Assembly (NCBI GenBank): GCA_030770425.1
Contig: JASJFT010000084.1
Location: 120,427-184,426, forward strand
DNA: 64,000 nt
Reading direction: 5' to 3'
From: Darksidea phi
Lineage: Eukaryota; Ascomycota; Dothideomycetes; Pleosporales; Lentitheciaceae
Below, piece after piece: positions 1-11,710 of this stretch. A program made the translations under genes and the position numbers. The notes under the pieces are model-generated. The model searched no databases, had not been told where the DNA came from, and was given only the letters and a program-made list of their open reading frames with translations. Each line of letters starts with the position of its first letter. Within the stretch, counting starts at the first letter, position 1.

Positions 1-2460
1 TGTGAAAGGTTAAAAACTCAGAATTCTCGCCATAGAGGCCTCGGCGAGAAGAAAGATACGCTAGGGACAGTGACGACGAGCTGAGTGCATTGGGGAGCAT
101 ATCGGAAAGGAGAAATGCATTTTGAAGGTCTGGGACTTTAAGAGGATCTTTTCCGACACGGAGAGCTCTCATCAACGATGTTCTGGACGAGTTCATGGCT
201 GTGCGGCCTCTAGTTTGGGCACCAAAAAGGTGGGCCCAAACAAGTGGGATTAGAAGACAGACCACAATGGTTTATTTCGAAGCCGCATTCAATTGGTAGC
301 ACGCTTAGTCCCTCTCGGAAGACTATGCGTCTAGAGAAAAGATATCATTGCGGTCCCGCTGTGTGTTAAGTCCAAATGCAAAATAAATGTTCAAATCATG
401 ACTACCGAGTGTTGCTGCCGTGCAGGCATCCGAGGTAGTGCGGATCGGATTCCAAGTTCAAATGTGATAAAATATCCAAAGCTTAGGAAGTCATACTAGT
501 TCCTTGTCCACAAGCTAATACCCAAGCATAGCTATCTTGAACATGGATCTTCCTGCGATACATCCGCGACTACTGATTTGTGGTCACTTCCTGCACTGTA
601 GACTCTCCATGAAGTATCCTCTTCCCATGCCCGACTTGCCCCGACCAAAACGGTGGAATCTACCATATACACAATATTATGATGTCGCTGTACTCCTCGT
701 CGAACTACCCTTCCATATATCGCCTTTCAGCCCCAAACGCAGTCTCTCCTTGGAAAAAACCGTGGCTCTTCGGGCTGAGCACTGCGAAAGGTAGCCCATA
801 TCTTGCTATTTCAATCCCCATGTTTCGACAACATATCCACGAAGCTCTGTCCAAAATCTAGGCTCTGAAATCCCCGCCTTGTCGGTATCTAGCGCGGAAC
901 GCATATCTTATAGGAAACCGATGTCGATCTTCCCACTCCTCTCATTGACGTATCCGCATAGCTTTCCGGCCAGACTTATCGAGCTCCTAGAATGAATACC
1001 CTCTTACTCCCCGACGTGAAGCAGCCTGTGTGACCATTGTGTGTTGCGTCGCCCGATGCTTCTTCGAACGTCGTCGGGGTCGGAGGCTCTTTTTGGAAGG
1101 TCGCGGTGTGACTCTTGTAACGGGACGGAAGGCCCGGTGGGAAGGACTTTTCGCTCATGAGAGAGGGTGGCGGCGAAAGCGGCGGGTTGTTCCCATCTCT
1201 AGGCGAAGCAGGTGCGAGAATGAGGGTTGCTGCGTCATGTAATGCGTTGAGGAAGCGGGACGGTGACGAACTGGAGCCGGCGCCATTCCTGATACTCTTT
1301 CGAAGAGCACACGTCGGCAAATGGCTGCTGTGGGGAGAAGCAGGCCCTCATCCGACTGAGGTTGAATTCATAAAGGTGGAGATGTTAGGTTGATGCACAA
1401 GTTCGCAGTCAGTTCGCCGCGAGGTCGGGCGCGACAAGTGGCTGGGAAAGCACGTGACTGGGGCACCTGGACGTCATATGACAACTGCGCCACTCAAGCG
1501 CTTCAGCGCCCTAGTATTTCATCATAAGTTGGAAGCAGCATTGTCACTAGCTTCAACAGAGCGTGAGCCTGTCGCAAGGGATCACTGAGAGTCTTTGTAG
1601 CAAATGGAGATTCAACGCAGGCATAGGAGCCATTCGGTGGTATTCCTAGCCTGCGTAATCTATGCTTACTCCAACTTCTACTATATATATTATATAGCAA
1701 GAACAAATGAGCACATACGACCATAGGACCCTGAATACAAGGCTTCCCGTTCGCTCAGCCATATTTAAGCAGGGTACCGGCGGATTAGTAGTTAGGTGGG
1801 TGACCACTAGCGAATTCCCGCTGTTGTATGTTTTTAGCTTTCGTTTTTGCTTCTCCTGAATCGCATGTTGTGGTTGTTCCTTGAGGAAGACTCGACACTT
1901 GTTGCTCATGTACAACGGATGATCTTTTTTTTACATACAGTTAGATTTAGAAGACGAAAGTACTACCGAACGAAACTTCATAGAGCCAATGCCGCCGACC
2001 GCCCGGGAAGGTTACAAATACGCTAGCTTCTTCCGCTTCAACATCACTATTCCATCGAGAACGCCAATCACGGTTGGGCCGTCGTTAGTAGCAGGCCCGA
2101 CCTAATGCAGTCGAAACCGTCCTCACGCTCTTCCCCACCTAAGTGATGTCAGAGGGTCGGCATTACCGCTTGCAATTGTTTGTGGCTAATAATTGTTATA
2201 CTGAAGATGGAACGCGGGAAGGTAGCTTGTTAGTCTTCTTCTGACGAATAAACATATACTCATGGCCGCTGTGTCCTAGCTACTACTCGAAGGAAAGGAA
2301 TTTACATGGAAAGTGTACGGTTCCAATCAGCCTTCAGAAGAGTGTGAACGGATAGTTCATGGTAATATTACAATTGATATTGGCAGCTTAGTTTTCGCTC
2401 TTGAACTGTCATAAGCCCCAGTGAATTTACTATTATGGACATACTATCGCTCGCGCACTA
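1..2460. other. No supported gene
   Basis: Both strands carry only short open frames (up to 114 codons) without signal peptides, recognisable motifs or plausible splice pairs. The longest ones, around 976-1320, lie on top of each other in several frames of a GC-rich stretch, which is typical of chance frames. I see nothing that can be called here. Confidence 0.5.
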
Positions 2461-2463
2461 AGC

Positions 2464-2631
2464 CATGTTGATATTAAGAACTATCGTCTTATTGTATTCC
2501 AATCATCTCAGTAGGACGATATATACAAACTGCTTGAAGTTGTCAGGCCCGAAAAGTTGCAGGGCTGCGAGGATTATGGTCCCAGCGCGATTGACAGGAT
2601 TGTCATGGTTCTAGCACCCGTCGCATTGTAA
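2464..2631 (+). pseudogene. Short decayed coding fragment, unidentified
   Basis: One frame reads through about 55 codons with a protein-like composition (for example KLLEVVRPEKLQG and YGPSAIDRI) but is broken by a TAG after codon 16, at a position where CAG to TAG would explain it. It sits directly upstream of the kinase remnant and may be part of the same dead locus. I do not recognise the family. Confidence 0.2.
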
Positions 2632-2639
2632 TCCCTCGC

Positions 2640-3000
2640 CGCCGCGAGGAATTCGTGTCGAGATCTGGCAGCGGACCCTACCGACTTCCTTGCGCGATGC
2701 TCTCACCAAACCGCATCGGCGCTAGTTTATATCCATGCGCAAGGATACATCCACCATGAGGTCAAACCTGAAAATATCACGCTCTTATCACCAAGTCCGG
2801 CCAGACTAGCCATCGTCGATCTCGGGAGCGCTGAAAGATGGCTGCTTCTACCTCGAGGTAATAAACATCAAAAACATGACGTCGACCGCCCCCTTTTCTT
2901 TCCCAGTTGATATCTTAAGTCCCGGCCTTACCCTTTTCGAACTTCTCTACGGAGGCGGGTTATCGTGGGTAAGTGGGAAAGACGAATATCGCGATCATCC
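2640..3000 (+). pseudogene. Protein kinase catalytic-loop remnant
   Basis: The frame beginning near 2640 encodes a recognisable kinase core: a YIHAQGYIHH segment followed by EVKPENI (the place of HRDxKPxN) and, 18 residues later, IVDLGSAE in place of the DFG motif. The frame then stops at 2908-2910. The continuation, with the DILSxGxTLFELL helix that follows the APE motif in kinases, is in another frame starting near 2876, so at least one frameshift has occurred. No glycine-rich loop or lysine strand is seen upstream. It is a broken fragment. It differs in sequence from the intact kinase at 49060-50310, so it is not a recent copy of it. Confidence 0.6.
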
Positions 3001-3331
3001 ACATAGCATCCTGCATGGCACAGAGAGTGAGGGCCCGCTCGGGGTATGCTTGGGTGGGAACCAGCGTAGCGAATAACCGTACTTGATATTGAGAAGAAGA
3101 AGAACAATGAGGAATTCCTGAGCCAAGAACACTCGAGCAGCCAGCTTCGTGAACAGCGCTGCGGAATTCCACACAAATGGCTGGAGGTTCAAGAGGAGGC
3201 AAGGGTTGTGCAGGAATTCGAGACTTTGGATCGCTCTTGGAATCCAAATGTGGAAAGTGTGCTGAAAGTGTTGAAAGCGGTATTGAAAGTGAATGGAAAT
3301 GCCCTGGGCGCGCGTGTCCGTGCGCGTGATG

Positions 3332-3416
3332 CGCGGGGTTATTGATCACCCGGGGTTATTGATCACCCGGGGTTCTTGATCACCCGGGGTTCTTGATCAC
3401 CCGGGGTTCCTGATTA
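3332..3416. repeat. 17-bp tandem repeat, five copies
   Basis: Five adjacent copies of a 17-bp unit (consensus CCCGGGGTTCTTGATCA); the first copy starts with GCG and the last ends TGATTA. Each unit contains the palindromes CCCGGG and TGATCA. The differences between copies (TTATTG, TTCTTG, TTCCTG) are single-base. No gene overlaps it on either strand. Confidence 0.9.
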
Positions 3417-3429
3417 CCCCACCAAAAAC

Positions 3430-5980
3430 AGGCCGCCCTCAGGAAAGACGCGATATCTATCGAGCTGGACACGTTTCTTCCAATAGTCTATCGCTTCCGC
3501 ACATGTTCACGGAGGAGTCTTCGCTGACGCAACAAGATCATAGTGTTCTGAGCCGTTACCACCAAATATGGACTGGGCTTGGCTTATCGAGAACGTCCTT
3601 TCGCGATACGCCAATCTTGGTTTACATTCAATTTAAGCAATGACAAGCTGCTTATCGGCATTCCCGAACATTCCTTCTCGATAGACTCCGGCCGCCGTCT
3701 CACCGTTATGATGGAAGATCGAAGAGTATTTTCCTCTCAAGGCTTCGGAAGAGAAGCGATTCAAATAATTCAAATATATAACACGCAAACCGACTAACCA
3801 ATTCATCATCTAAATCTTCCGTTTCGAGGGCTCCAATTCGCCTATGCGACACCTATCATGGATTCAAGAATAACGCCCTTGGCTTTCCACTTATGATCTA
3901 AAAGCCTTAGTACCTCTGTACTGATTAACTGTTTGTGGCGTAATACCATCACGATCCCCGCGCACTTTGGTTTTGTCTAGACCACCAAGCGTGTCTATGT
4001 GGTGTAATAGACGTGCGAACTTTCCATCACAACGAGCCGGTAGTTGGAAAACTTCAGACATGCGTGCGATCGGAAGACTACTAACCGATAGGTATCGACA
4101 CCATGGTCGTCGCGGACTGTTCCCGATTTACGTAATTCTACACAGCGCAACCAGAAGCCGTTGTGAGGTTCGCAACGTTTTCGGAGACGTTAGTGATCGT
4201 TTCGGGAGAGAGAAGCTAGGTATTGGAGGTTTTCCTCGAGCGACTATCCGCTTATCGGCTGGGGATGACGCCGGATAGGGTCACTACGCCCGCAACACAA
4301 GGCAGTCCATGACCATTATGGACGTTCCAAGTGTATTCCAACGGAAAATACGGCTTTTCAAAGCTCTGGTCATCGACTGCGACGATAATCCCGTTGTGCC
4401 GCGGCGTTCTTGTCCCAGCGACTGCTCATCTTTTCGGCATCTGTACACAAACTTCAACATCGGCACTCTCGATGCTGGAAGTGGTTCTTGTGATATTCTT
4501 TGGAAAAGGCCTCCCGTCCTAATCTCACTACCGCTGCGATATCCGAAATCACTCCCTTCTTTCGAGCAAAAACCTCACCTCTCCTTCCCGCTCACTGTTA
4601 CATCACCCAATCATAACACTACTCGCTGCTGACTATGCAACCATTTCTTTTCGGTACACGGTTCGTCCAAATTACATGATACTTGGGGTGTTTTCAACAT
4701 TGCCATCATTCAAGCCACGTATTGCTTCTAAATCAAATACCTGATGCAAGTGCAAAGCGTTGATTCACGGTCATAAATAACCTGACCATAGATAGAAAAC
4801 CATACTACTGTGGAGATCACCCTTTCATTCTGTCTTTGTATAGGCACGCTTTCCCCGCCCGCCATTGACATATCCGCAGCCATTTCGCGTAAAAGAGTCA
4901 CAGCAAATGAAAGACACGATAAGCAAATTCGACTCAGCCCCTGTCTTACACTCCACTTTCACGCTACTCAACCACCCCCACGCTAAGCAATCATCAAAAG
5001 ACAAAACGACAACTCAAAGTCACTGAAATCGCTAAAAATAGCTACAAGAAACCATTTACATGTTGCAAAAGGTTCCAAAACACTCCATTCCCAACGTACC
5101 GCAGCCATACGTCCAAGGCACTCTTCTCCCCAGCGAAAAGTGGAACAACTCCTATCCAGCAATCAATTACTTGGTCTCAAATTCTTCACCTTGCATACCA
5201 CCATAACTCATCACAAAGTGATAATCAGGGTTGTGAATGCAATCTATTCGTTAACGCGAACCAAGGAAAATTTGCAAGGAATCAAATTGTGCTAAGCACC
5301 TCGTATCGTCTTAGCAACAATATCGGTATAAGGGAAATCGTTATACCGAGGTTTTACTGTAGGAAGTCGAGAGCAATATATGATGCAGGGATATTCCCTG
5401 TGATAACATACGACTGCGTCCATTGACTCGTTTCGAACAAGAAGCCTGCAACGTTTTTGGCTATGCGAGCCCGGTTAATCATGCATGATAAATGTTCCGC
5501 GTCCCGAGATCCCATCATGGGCCAGACGAAGAAGACTGAAAGAAAAAGTGAGGCCCTTTTCAATATTTTTTTAGTTTTCTCGCAAGCTTTTCTGTTTTTG
5601 ATATACCGTGACTATATCGTTTGTCATTCGTCGGCCCAAGAGATGCCACATCGCAAAGAGAAGGTGATCCTCCGTCCGGCTATATAAGGCTTCGCAACCG
5701 AGGCCGGGTTAGCCGAACCCTAGTTCGTGCGAGATGAATCTAAGTTCGAGCAACACTATTTCAACCACTCGGCACTGGTGCGACGATTCAATATTTGCTA
5801 CAACAATATCTGCCCCGGCTGTCCGCCTTTCTTCGATTCGTGGATTATTCGAGAATTCTCACATGCTTCCCATGTCTTTAAGCGTTTGGAGTCGCGAAGC
5901 AAATGTGTATAACCGCCGTGATACTCGAGAATTTCCAGCATGCAAGCTCGGGCCGATGCTTGATGGTGCAGTTACCAACC
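3430..5980. other. Gene-poor stretch
   Basis: Only short frames are present (up to 125 codons). None has a signal peptide, domain or convincing splice partner. A plus frame at 4309-4632 (107 codons) is the least poor of them but is shadowed by others. I see nothing else. Confidence 0.45.
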
Positions 5981-5987
5981 CATTGTG

Positions 5988-5994
5988 TATAAAG
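5988..5994 (+). promoter_or_regulatory. TATA-like element upstream of the deuterolysin gene
   Basis: TATAAAG lies 114 bp upstream of the chosen ATG at 6108, in the position expected for a core promoter with a short 5' leader. It is a sequence match only. Confidence 0.35.
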
Positions 5995-6107
5995 GTTCGG
6001 GCATCATTGTCCTTTCGAAACATGCCAACAGCAGTTGCAGCTGCCCTAAGCAATCTCGACACGGCAACCCTCCGCCCATTTTCATCGTCCCGGTCTTTTC
6101 GGTCACC

Positions 6108-7265
6108 ATGAGGTTTCTCAGTTTTGCAGCTCTTGCCTCATTGGTCAGCGCCGCCTCGGTTGACTTTTCGAAGCGTGAATCTCCTCTCTATGTTACGCTT
6201 GAGATGGTCGGTAACACGGCCGTTAAGGCATTTATCACCAACACAGGCTCGACTTCCTTAAAGTTGTTCAAGACCGGCTCTCTCTTGGATGATAAACCTG
6301 TTGAAAAGGTTGAAGTCTTCCAGGGTGGTACGGAGTGGTGATGCATCATCAATGAAACATTTAAAGCTAATCATTTTCTTTAGGCTCTAAGATCCCTTTC
6401 GACGGGGTCCGTCTGAAGGTCGACACCACACGACTTAGCGAGGATGCTTTCCGGACTATCGGGGCTGGCGAAACTATTACAGCTTCCTTTGATATTGCTG
6501 CGATGCACGATGTATCTAAAGGTGGCGATTTCGACGTTGCAACCGCTGGCGCGATCTCTTATGCCCAAAAAAACTCCACCGAGCTTGCTGGCATTATCCC
6601 ATTCTCTAGCAATACTATCACCGCGAACATCAACGCTGAGCAGACCGCAAAAGTTCGACGTGGATTCCATCATAAGCGCACTGTTGTCCAGTCCGATTGC
6701 GCTGGCAGCAAAAGCACAGCGTTAGCTACTTCTTTGAAACATTGCAGAGACTTGGCCCAGGCTGCCGCTGCCGCCGCCATGTCTAACGATGCAAAAATGA
6801 TCGAATACTTCAAGAGCAACTCCTCCAGCACCAAGAAGACCGTTGCCGATGTTTATACCCGCATTGTCTCCGAGTGTGGTAGCAGCACTTCTGGCGCCTC
6901 TCGTCTATACTGCTCAGACAAGTACGGAAACTTTTGTCCCGGCAATTTAGCATACACTTTACCATCCGAAAGTTATCTTGTCATGTGTCCCGCGTACTTC
7001 AACAACGAGGCACCCCTTACCAAAACCTGCCACGGTAATGATCAGGCTACCACCACTATTCACGAAATGACCCACCTGAGTCAGATAAAGGGTACTTCCG
7101 ACTATGGCGTCTATGGCTATAAAGCTGTCCGAGGTCTCACTGCTGCTCAGAACTTAAACCATGCCGATACCTACTGTTTATTTGCTAACGGTAAGCATCT
7201 TGTTCCAATCGCTTTGTTTTTAGTAATCTCTAACTCTATAACTAGCCATCTATGCTGGCTGCTAG
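6108..7265 (+). CDS. Deuterolysin, secreted zinc metalloprotease (family M35)
   Basis: The model has three exons, 6108-6327, 6384-7190 and 7246-7265, giving 348 residues, the usual length of the family. Residues 1-16 are a signal peptide. A long propeptide ends at Lys-Arg (about 171-172), leaving a mature enzyme of about 176 residues. The zinc motif HEMTH is at about 300-304 and the aspzincin signature GTSDYGVYG follows (zinc-ligand Asp at about 313). Paired cysteines fit the known disulfides. The first donor is GTACGG at 6328, chosen because it restores the family pattern QGG-S-KIPF. The second intron (55 bp) leaves a six-codon last exon. The enzyme is an extracellular neutral protease, in this family favouring basic substrates such as histones and protamine. 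The frame can be extended upstream of 6108 without an ATG context that fits secretion, so the signal-peptide start is preferred. Confidence 0.93.
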
Positions 7266-7898
7266 ACATGAACTAAGTTCATAATATCTATTCCAACCGC
7301 TCTTAAAGTCTTTAAATAGGTCCTACGAACCGAAAAAGAGCGTTAAATATGTGTGTTCGTCCCGAAATCGTCTCCTTTGATCCACGCGAGACAATGGGGA
7401 AATGGCATGAACCTGGAGGGTCCAAGAAGAACAATGGACGATTATGTTGGCATGTTTCCGCTTACATATTGATCGATTCTTCTGGCGCCTACTTTCCGGT
7501 ATATGTGTTGCTAACCACATGATGCGATGATATTGTCCGTCTGCAAATGGTGGACGGCCTGCACGTATCCAGCCCCCCGCCCTAACGCAGTAAGCACTGC
7601 TACATATGAGAAACCCAACCCAGCTATGCGTGAGTTGGAAGCTTCGGAAACCGAAGAGAAGTATGTTTCATAGTGTGTATATGATATTCATTCTCGGGCG
7701 GTAACAAGAAGAGTGTCTTAGTTTGTTGAACACCCGGAATAGCCAAGATTGGATAGCTATTTGACTTGCCTCTACCATACAGGCAGTCAGATATTTCTAG
7801 ACCTTGCATATGAGCAGCGGGGGGACTGTCCGCAGGGAAGCATCGCTGTGCTGTGCTGTGCGCCATGTCGTCAAGGTATCCGTATCGGCTGCATACCC
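7266..7898. other. Intergenic, no gene seen
   Basis: This is the space between the 3' ends of two converging genes (deuterolysin on plus, DUF4267 on minus). Only shadow-sized frames are present. Confidence 0.6.
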
Positions 7899-8294
7899 CT
7901 AGAAGTATTTCCCTGAAGTCATGCCTAGTATACCCCAAAGTGCAACTACACTCTGGTACGTACCACGCATCTTGGCCGAGCCTGGAGCACCTTCCTTAGA
8001 GCATACTACGCCATCAACCAATGCCATCCATCCGATTGCGGCGAGTAGGATATCCATAGCCTCTAAATGTCCTCCCAAGTAAATGCCCCAGATAGCAAGA
8101 CCAATAGTAGTCACGCGGGAGCCTTCCACCTTGATAAGAGGCCATGCAGCCTTAGAGGCGGCGATTTGCTTGGGAAAACCAAAGGCGAGAAGCGCAGCCT
8201 CGGGACCATGGGTAAACGACATGGTTCCGCCGATAGTCCAGATCGTAGCGAGTAAAAGAGGAGGCAGGTGCCTTGCAGCGAAATTCTCGAACAT
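7899..8294 (-). CDS. Small four-helix membrane protein, DUF4267 type
   Basis: A single exon encodes 131 residues. Hydrophobic segments lie at about 10-28 (LPPLLLATIWTIGG), 30-42, 60-80 (TTIGLAIWGIYLGG) and 82-95 plus a C-terminal one (VVALWGILGM). This is the arrangement of the fungal DUF4267 family, small integral membrane proteins of unknown function. The Gly/Ala-rich helices and the 'GxAIWGIYLxG' core support the assignment. The ATG at 8292-8294 gives the family's usual length. No substrate or pathway can be inferred. Confidence 0.75.
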   Translation of the reverse strand: MFENFAARHLPPLLLATIWTIGGTMSFTHGPEAALLAFGFPKQIAASKAAWPLIKVEGSRVTTIGLAIWGIYLGGHLEAMDILLAAIGWMALVDGVVCSKEGAPGSAKMRGTYQSVVALWGILGMTSGKYF

Positions 8295-9889
8295 GATACC
8301 GAAGTGGTGACTTAGATAGTAGCGGTAGAACGTTGCTTGGTGTCAAATGAGGATTTGAAGATGGTGAGATATAGGTTGGAGCGGACAAAACGGCCTTTGG
8401 TTATGCGCTGCAGCGATCAGGAGTCAAGGTGGAGCCGGGATATCGCTGCAGGGGAAGTTGGTCAGGAAAGCGTTGGAGTTTCAACCACCTTTATACAAAG
8501 AGGTTGTACGCTAGGCGGTGACGGTTCTTACGAGGCACAGCAGCCCGCACAGGCCGCCATTAACCCCGCCAGGTCCAAGCGTTCCTTGCGACATTAGATA
8601 TCTCCGTTTCCCCGACACTAGCTGCACGACCAATCGCACGAATTACTGCGAAAGCTAGACGGACTTACACCGTGTACTTTCGTCACAGTGGAAACTTGAT
8701 TCCTCAAAATGATTAATTTCGGGCAAAATCCACATCCTGTAAATACTATCTAATCTCATGGTGGGTTAAACGAGGTCAAGATGGGGACCTTTAAGTCTAT
8801 ACAGAACCAGCAGAGGTCCGTGCGATAGTACCTATCTCCCATGTGTTGAAACTCACCTATGAAAAGTCCCCTACACTCTCCCTAACCCTTACTAGTTTCG
8901 TAGTCTATCTTTAACATTAAGTATGACCGCTTATTCTACTAATAGTCCACCGAATGCTTTAATCAAAGATAACAAGAATATTTACTACTCTACACTTCTC
9001 CAAAAAGTCATGAGATAGACAAAGAACGTATATAGGACGGGTGTCATCGGCTTACATATACGAGGCGTACTCGCGCCCTCAGTACACCCCCAAAGATGCG
9101 CCACCAAAATTAATATACAGTAACTCTGCCCACTTGTCCACTTTTATTCTCGAGAATCTCATTTCCATCTGGCTCCTGTGCCCAATGCTCAGCCAGATGA
9201 TAGTAAAAGGTGCAGGTGGCGATGAAGAGGGGCAGATGAGGAGAATATCAAGAAAGAATCGCCTGTGTGGAGCGAACTCGAAGATGCAATTGCTGCCGAA
9301 ACATGGTTGATAATGTCTCAGTGAACCTTTCGAAAAAATACATAGATATTAGACGTAAATCGGCAGTGACCTCTGCCTTACAATTTTCTACAAGGAGTTG
9401 CGGCATCCGATCGGTGCATCGACGGGTTGGATGAAGTCGAAGTTCGGTACCGGGCTTCCAGTAGATAGGGCCGGCGTACATAGGTTGAATCTTTGAGGAG
9501 TTTTGTGTGTTTGAGTTTCAAGATGCTTCTACTGGTGATGGTGGGGCTAAGACAAACTATACGCCCTATGTTTCTTATCTTATCCCTGCCAACACTGGCT
9601 CTTTCAAATCATCAGGGTGAGGTGTAGTAAGATTGTAAAAGAAAAACTGCACTACCATAATAGCTATGAACGGGGGGAGATGCATGTTGAATATGAAAGC
9701 TAGGTAAAGAAATGCTAAGGACTGGCCGTGTAATCCAAAAAAAAAAAATGTAACCGCCCAGAATCCCGTAATGACCATATCCATCTAGGGCCTACTATTT
9801 GGATGTACCGTCGAGCGGATAATATACAGAGGAAAAGAGGGATTCGACAGAATATCGATATATTCATGCACTACTATAACGGTCACTTC
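8295..9889. other. Intergenic, no gene seen
   Basis: About 1.6 kb with only short overlapping frames. The part from about 8690 to 9060 is AT-richer and has no frame of note. Confidence 0.5.
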
Positions 9890-11254
9890 TTACTCGTTAC
9901 AGATCCAGAGTGCTTGGAACGATGCACTTCCCACCAAACAAGACCCAATCGAATTCTGCCCTGTCCGTTTACATTTTATCTCGGGCTGCGCATTGCACAG
10001 TATAACTCCGTCCTGTTGTGGATCGTTCGCTTCGAAATTGCACGCGGGATAGGAATCGGGCAAATCGAAGCCTCCCAGTTTAACTGCATCCACGAGGTTG
10101 AGCAATACCTCAGGCGCAGGTAGGTCTGGACCCTCGAACATGGGCTTGTCAGCATTGTCGCCGCAGACGTTGACCTTGCCGCCTTTGTCGTGGCGGAATA
10201 TGGCCCAGATGCCTTTGCCTTCGTTGTTGAGGTATGACCCAACTTCATAGATCTGGGTGGGCGGCTTAACTGGTTGAGCTGTAGCCACCGGCTGTTCTGT
10301 ATTAGGCTGAGTTGGTTCCGGGGGATTCGTAGGCTGGGGGTCTACTTGTGTGGGCGCTCCAGCTTCGGGCTTTAGTAGTGTTGGGAGTGGCCCGTCATCT
10401 CCGATCGCGAATGGATACTGGGCGGCGACTCCGTTGCCTGCGAGCGAGCATGACGGTGGCTCGATGGTTGTCGTGCTCGTGGTGTCGGAAACGGTGCAAC
10501 CAGTCGTAGCCGTGCAGGTGGGGTCTTTGCAGGAAGAGGTGGTAGTGACACCCAGATCGTTGACTCCAAAGCTGCAACCTTGAGTACAGACACTTGCTGT
10601 CTTTGTTTCACACTCCTCGGGATTGTCGTTGTTAGGGTCGTTTGGACCGACGACGGGAGGCGCGGTGATGACTGGTACGACGGGAATGACGGAGGTTCCG
10701 TCATTGTTGTTGTTATTATCGTCGTTGTTGTTATCGTCGTTGTTGTTATCGTCGTTGTTGTTATCGTCGTTGTTGTTATCGTCGTTGTTGTTATCGTCGT
10801 TATTGTTATTGTTGTCGTCATTGTTGTCATTGTTCTCTTCTTCTCCAGGCGTACCTGTCGGCCCTGGCACTACCGGAACGATGGTCGTCGGCGAAGGCTC
10901 AGGTTCGCCGCTCGCAATAGCACCGGGAGTTGTGATTGGAATAAGCATCGCCGGGCAGACGTCGCTGAACTCATATTGGTTGCCATCAAGAACAAGGTTG
11001 AGCTGGTCATTCAACAAGAGCACATGTGGTCCAATACTGATTGCGGGACCGTTGGCTTCGATTGTAGAAGTAGTACCATCGAGCAGCCCATTGATAACGG
11101 CATTGGAAGGGCCCGGGTTCGCCGTGAGAGTCGCTTCTGGGAGAAAGACTGTTGTGGGGCACGGAGCTGCATCGGCCTGCGGAGCTGGACGAGCTTCCGA
11201 CCGGCGACAGTTGAGGAAAGCAAGAAGAACTGGAATGAGGAGCGAGCGATGCAT
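9890..11254 (-). CDS. Secreted or wall-associated protein with Asp/Asn repeat
   Basis: A single exon of 454 residues starts at the ATG at 11252-11254. An in-frame ATG 42 codons upstream exists, but it would bury the signal peptide (MHRSLLIPVLLAFL). The mature part has an N-terminal domain with a conserved VLNDQLNLVL-like segment, then a Pro/Thr-rich linker, an Asp/Asn tract of about 55 residues built from a DNNND repeat, a compact Cys-rich block (CxTxxVCTQGC...CKDPTCTATTGC), a Pro/Thr/Gln linker and a C-terminal Cys-containing domain that ends in CNE. The Cys-rich block resembles the spacer found in fungal wall and glycoside-hydrolase proteins. No catalytic domain is visible. A role at the cell surface or in the matrix is inference. 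A TATA-like box lies about 100 bp upstream. Confidence 0.7.
   Translation of the reverse strand: MHRSLLIPVLLAFLNCRRSEARPAPQADAAPCPTTVFLPEATLTANPGPSNAVINGLLDGTTSTIEANGPAISIGPHVLLLNDQLNLVLDGNQYEFSDVCPAMLIPITTPGAIASGEPEPSPTTIVPVVPGPTGTPGEEENNDNNDDNNNNNDDNNNDDNNNDDNNNDDNNNDDNNNDDNNNNNDGTSVIPVVPVITAPPVVGPNDPNNDNPEECETKTASVCTQGCSFGVNDLGVTTTSSCKDPTCTATTGCTVSDTTSTTTIEPPSCSLAGNGVAAQYPFAIGDDGPLPTLLKPEAGAPTQVDPQPTNPPEPTQPNTEQPVATAQPVKPPTQIYEVGSYLNNEGKGIWAIFRHDKGGKVNVCGDNADKPMFEGPDLPAPEVLLNLVDAVKLGGFDLPDSYPACNFEANDPQQDGVILCNAQPEIKCKRTGQNSIGSCLVGSASFQALWICNE
10721..10795. repeat. 15-bp minisatellite inside the Asp/Asn-rich gene
   Basis: Five perfect tandem copies of GTCGTTGTTGTTATC, with degenerate copies on both sides (10697-10720 and 10796-10830). 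The unit is a multiple of three, so copy-number change keeps the frame. On the coding (minus) strand it reads as a repeated Asp-Asn-Asn-Asn-Asp block. Confidence 0.95.
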
Positions 11255-11349
11255 GAGGAATAAGCACAGAAAATGTGAAGGAAATGAGCTGCTGATTGAA
11301 GTGGCTGGTTGAAGTAGTTTGGCTGGGTGTTGCTGTGCTGTGTAGTTCG

Positions 11350-11356
11350 ATTTATA
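11350..11356 (-). promoter_or_regulatory. TATA-like element for the minus-strand Asp/Asn-repeat gene
   Basis: TATAAAT on the minus strand, 96 bp upstream of the preferred start codon at 11254. Its position also argues for that start over the upstream ATG at 11380, which would lie beyond the box. Confidence 0.35.
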
Positions 11357-11637
11357 TGTCCAGCTTGATCTATTTTCCAATCATCTATCTATTTTGAAGC
11401 CGTTACAGCCTGATTTTCTCAGACATAGACTAGAGACAAGATACGAAGCCCTAAAGTTGGAACACATGTACATGCAGCCCGTAAGCTTCCTTAAGTTTCG
11501 AAACAAGCTTGGCTCGCGGAGCAAAGCCCTCCGACTGTGAATGATGACTCTGATTGGCTGCACTCGGCGACCCGTTAACCGTATAGGGTAAGCGGTCCAT
11601 CAGACCCTGCAGCGGTCAGCGGGGCTACCTGAACCTT

Positions 11638-11687
11638 GCACTGCCTCCGGCACTGCCTCCAGCACTCCTCCAGCACTCCTCCAGCAC
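11638..11687. repeat. Short direct repeat (CACT-CCTCCAG)
   Basis: Four imperfect copies of an 11-12 bp unit (CACTGCCTCCGG, CACTGCCTCCAG, CACTCCTCCAG twice) just upstream of the ankyrin protein start. Confidence 0.7.
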
Positions 11688-11710
11688 GCATCAACCCATC
11701 TGAAGACAGC

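Noticed and set aside
10580..11312. Two plus-strand frames of 227 and 229 codons opposite the Asp/Asn-repeat gene
   Set aside because: Their length comes from the antisense of the 15-bp repeat (poly Val/Ile or Leu/Ser). The minus frame has the signal peptide, cysteines and promoter.
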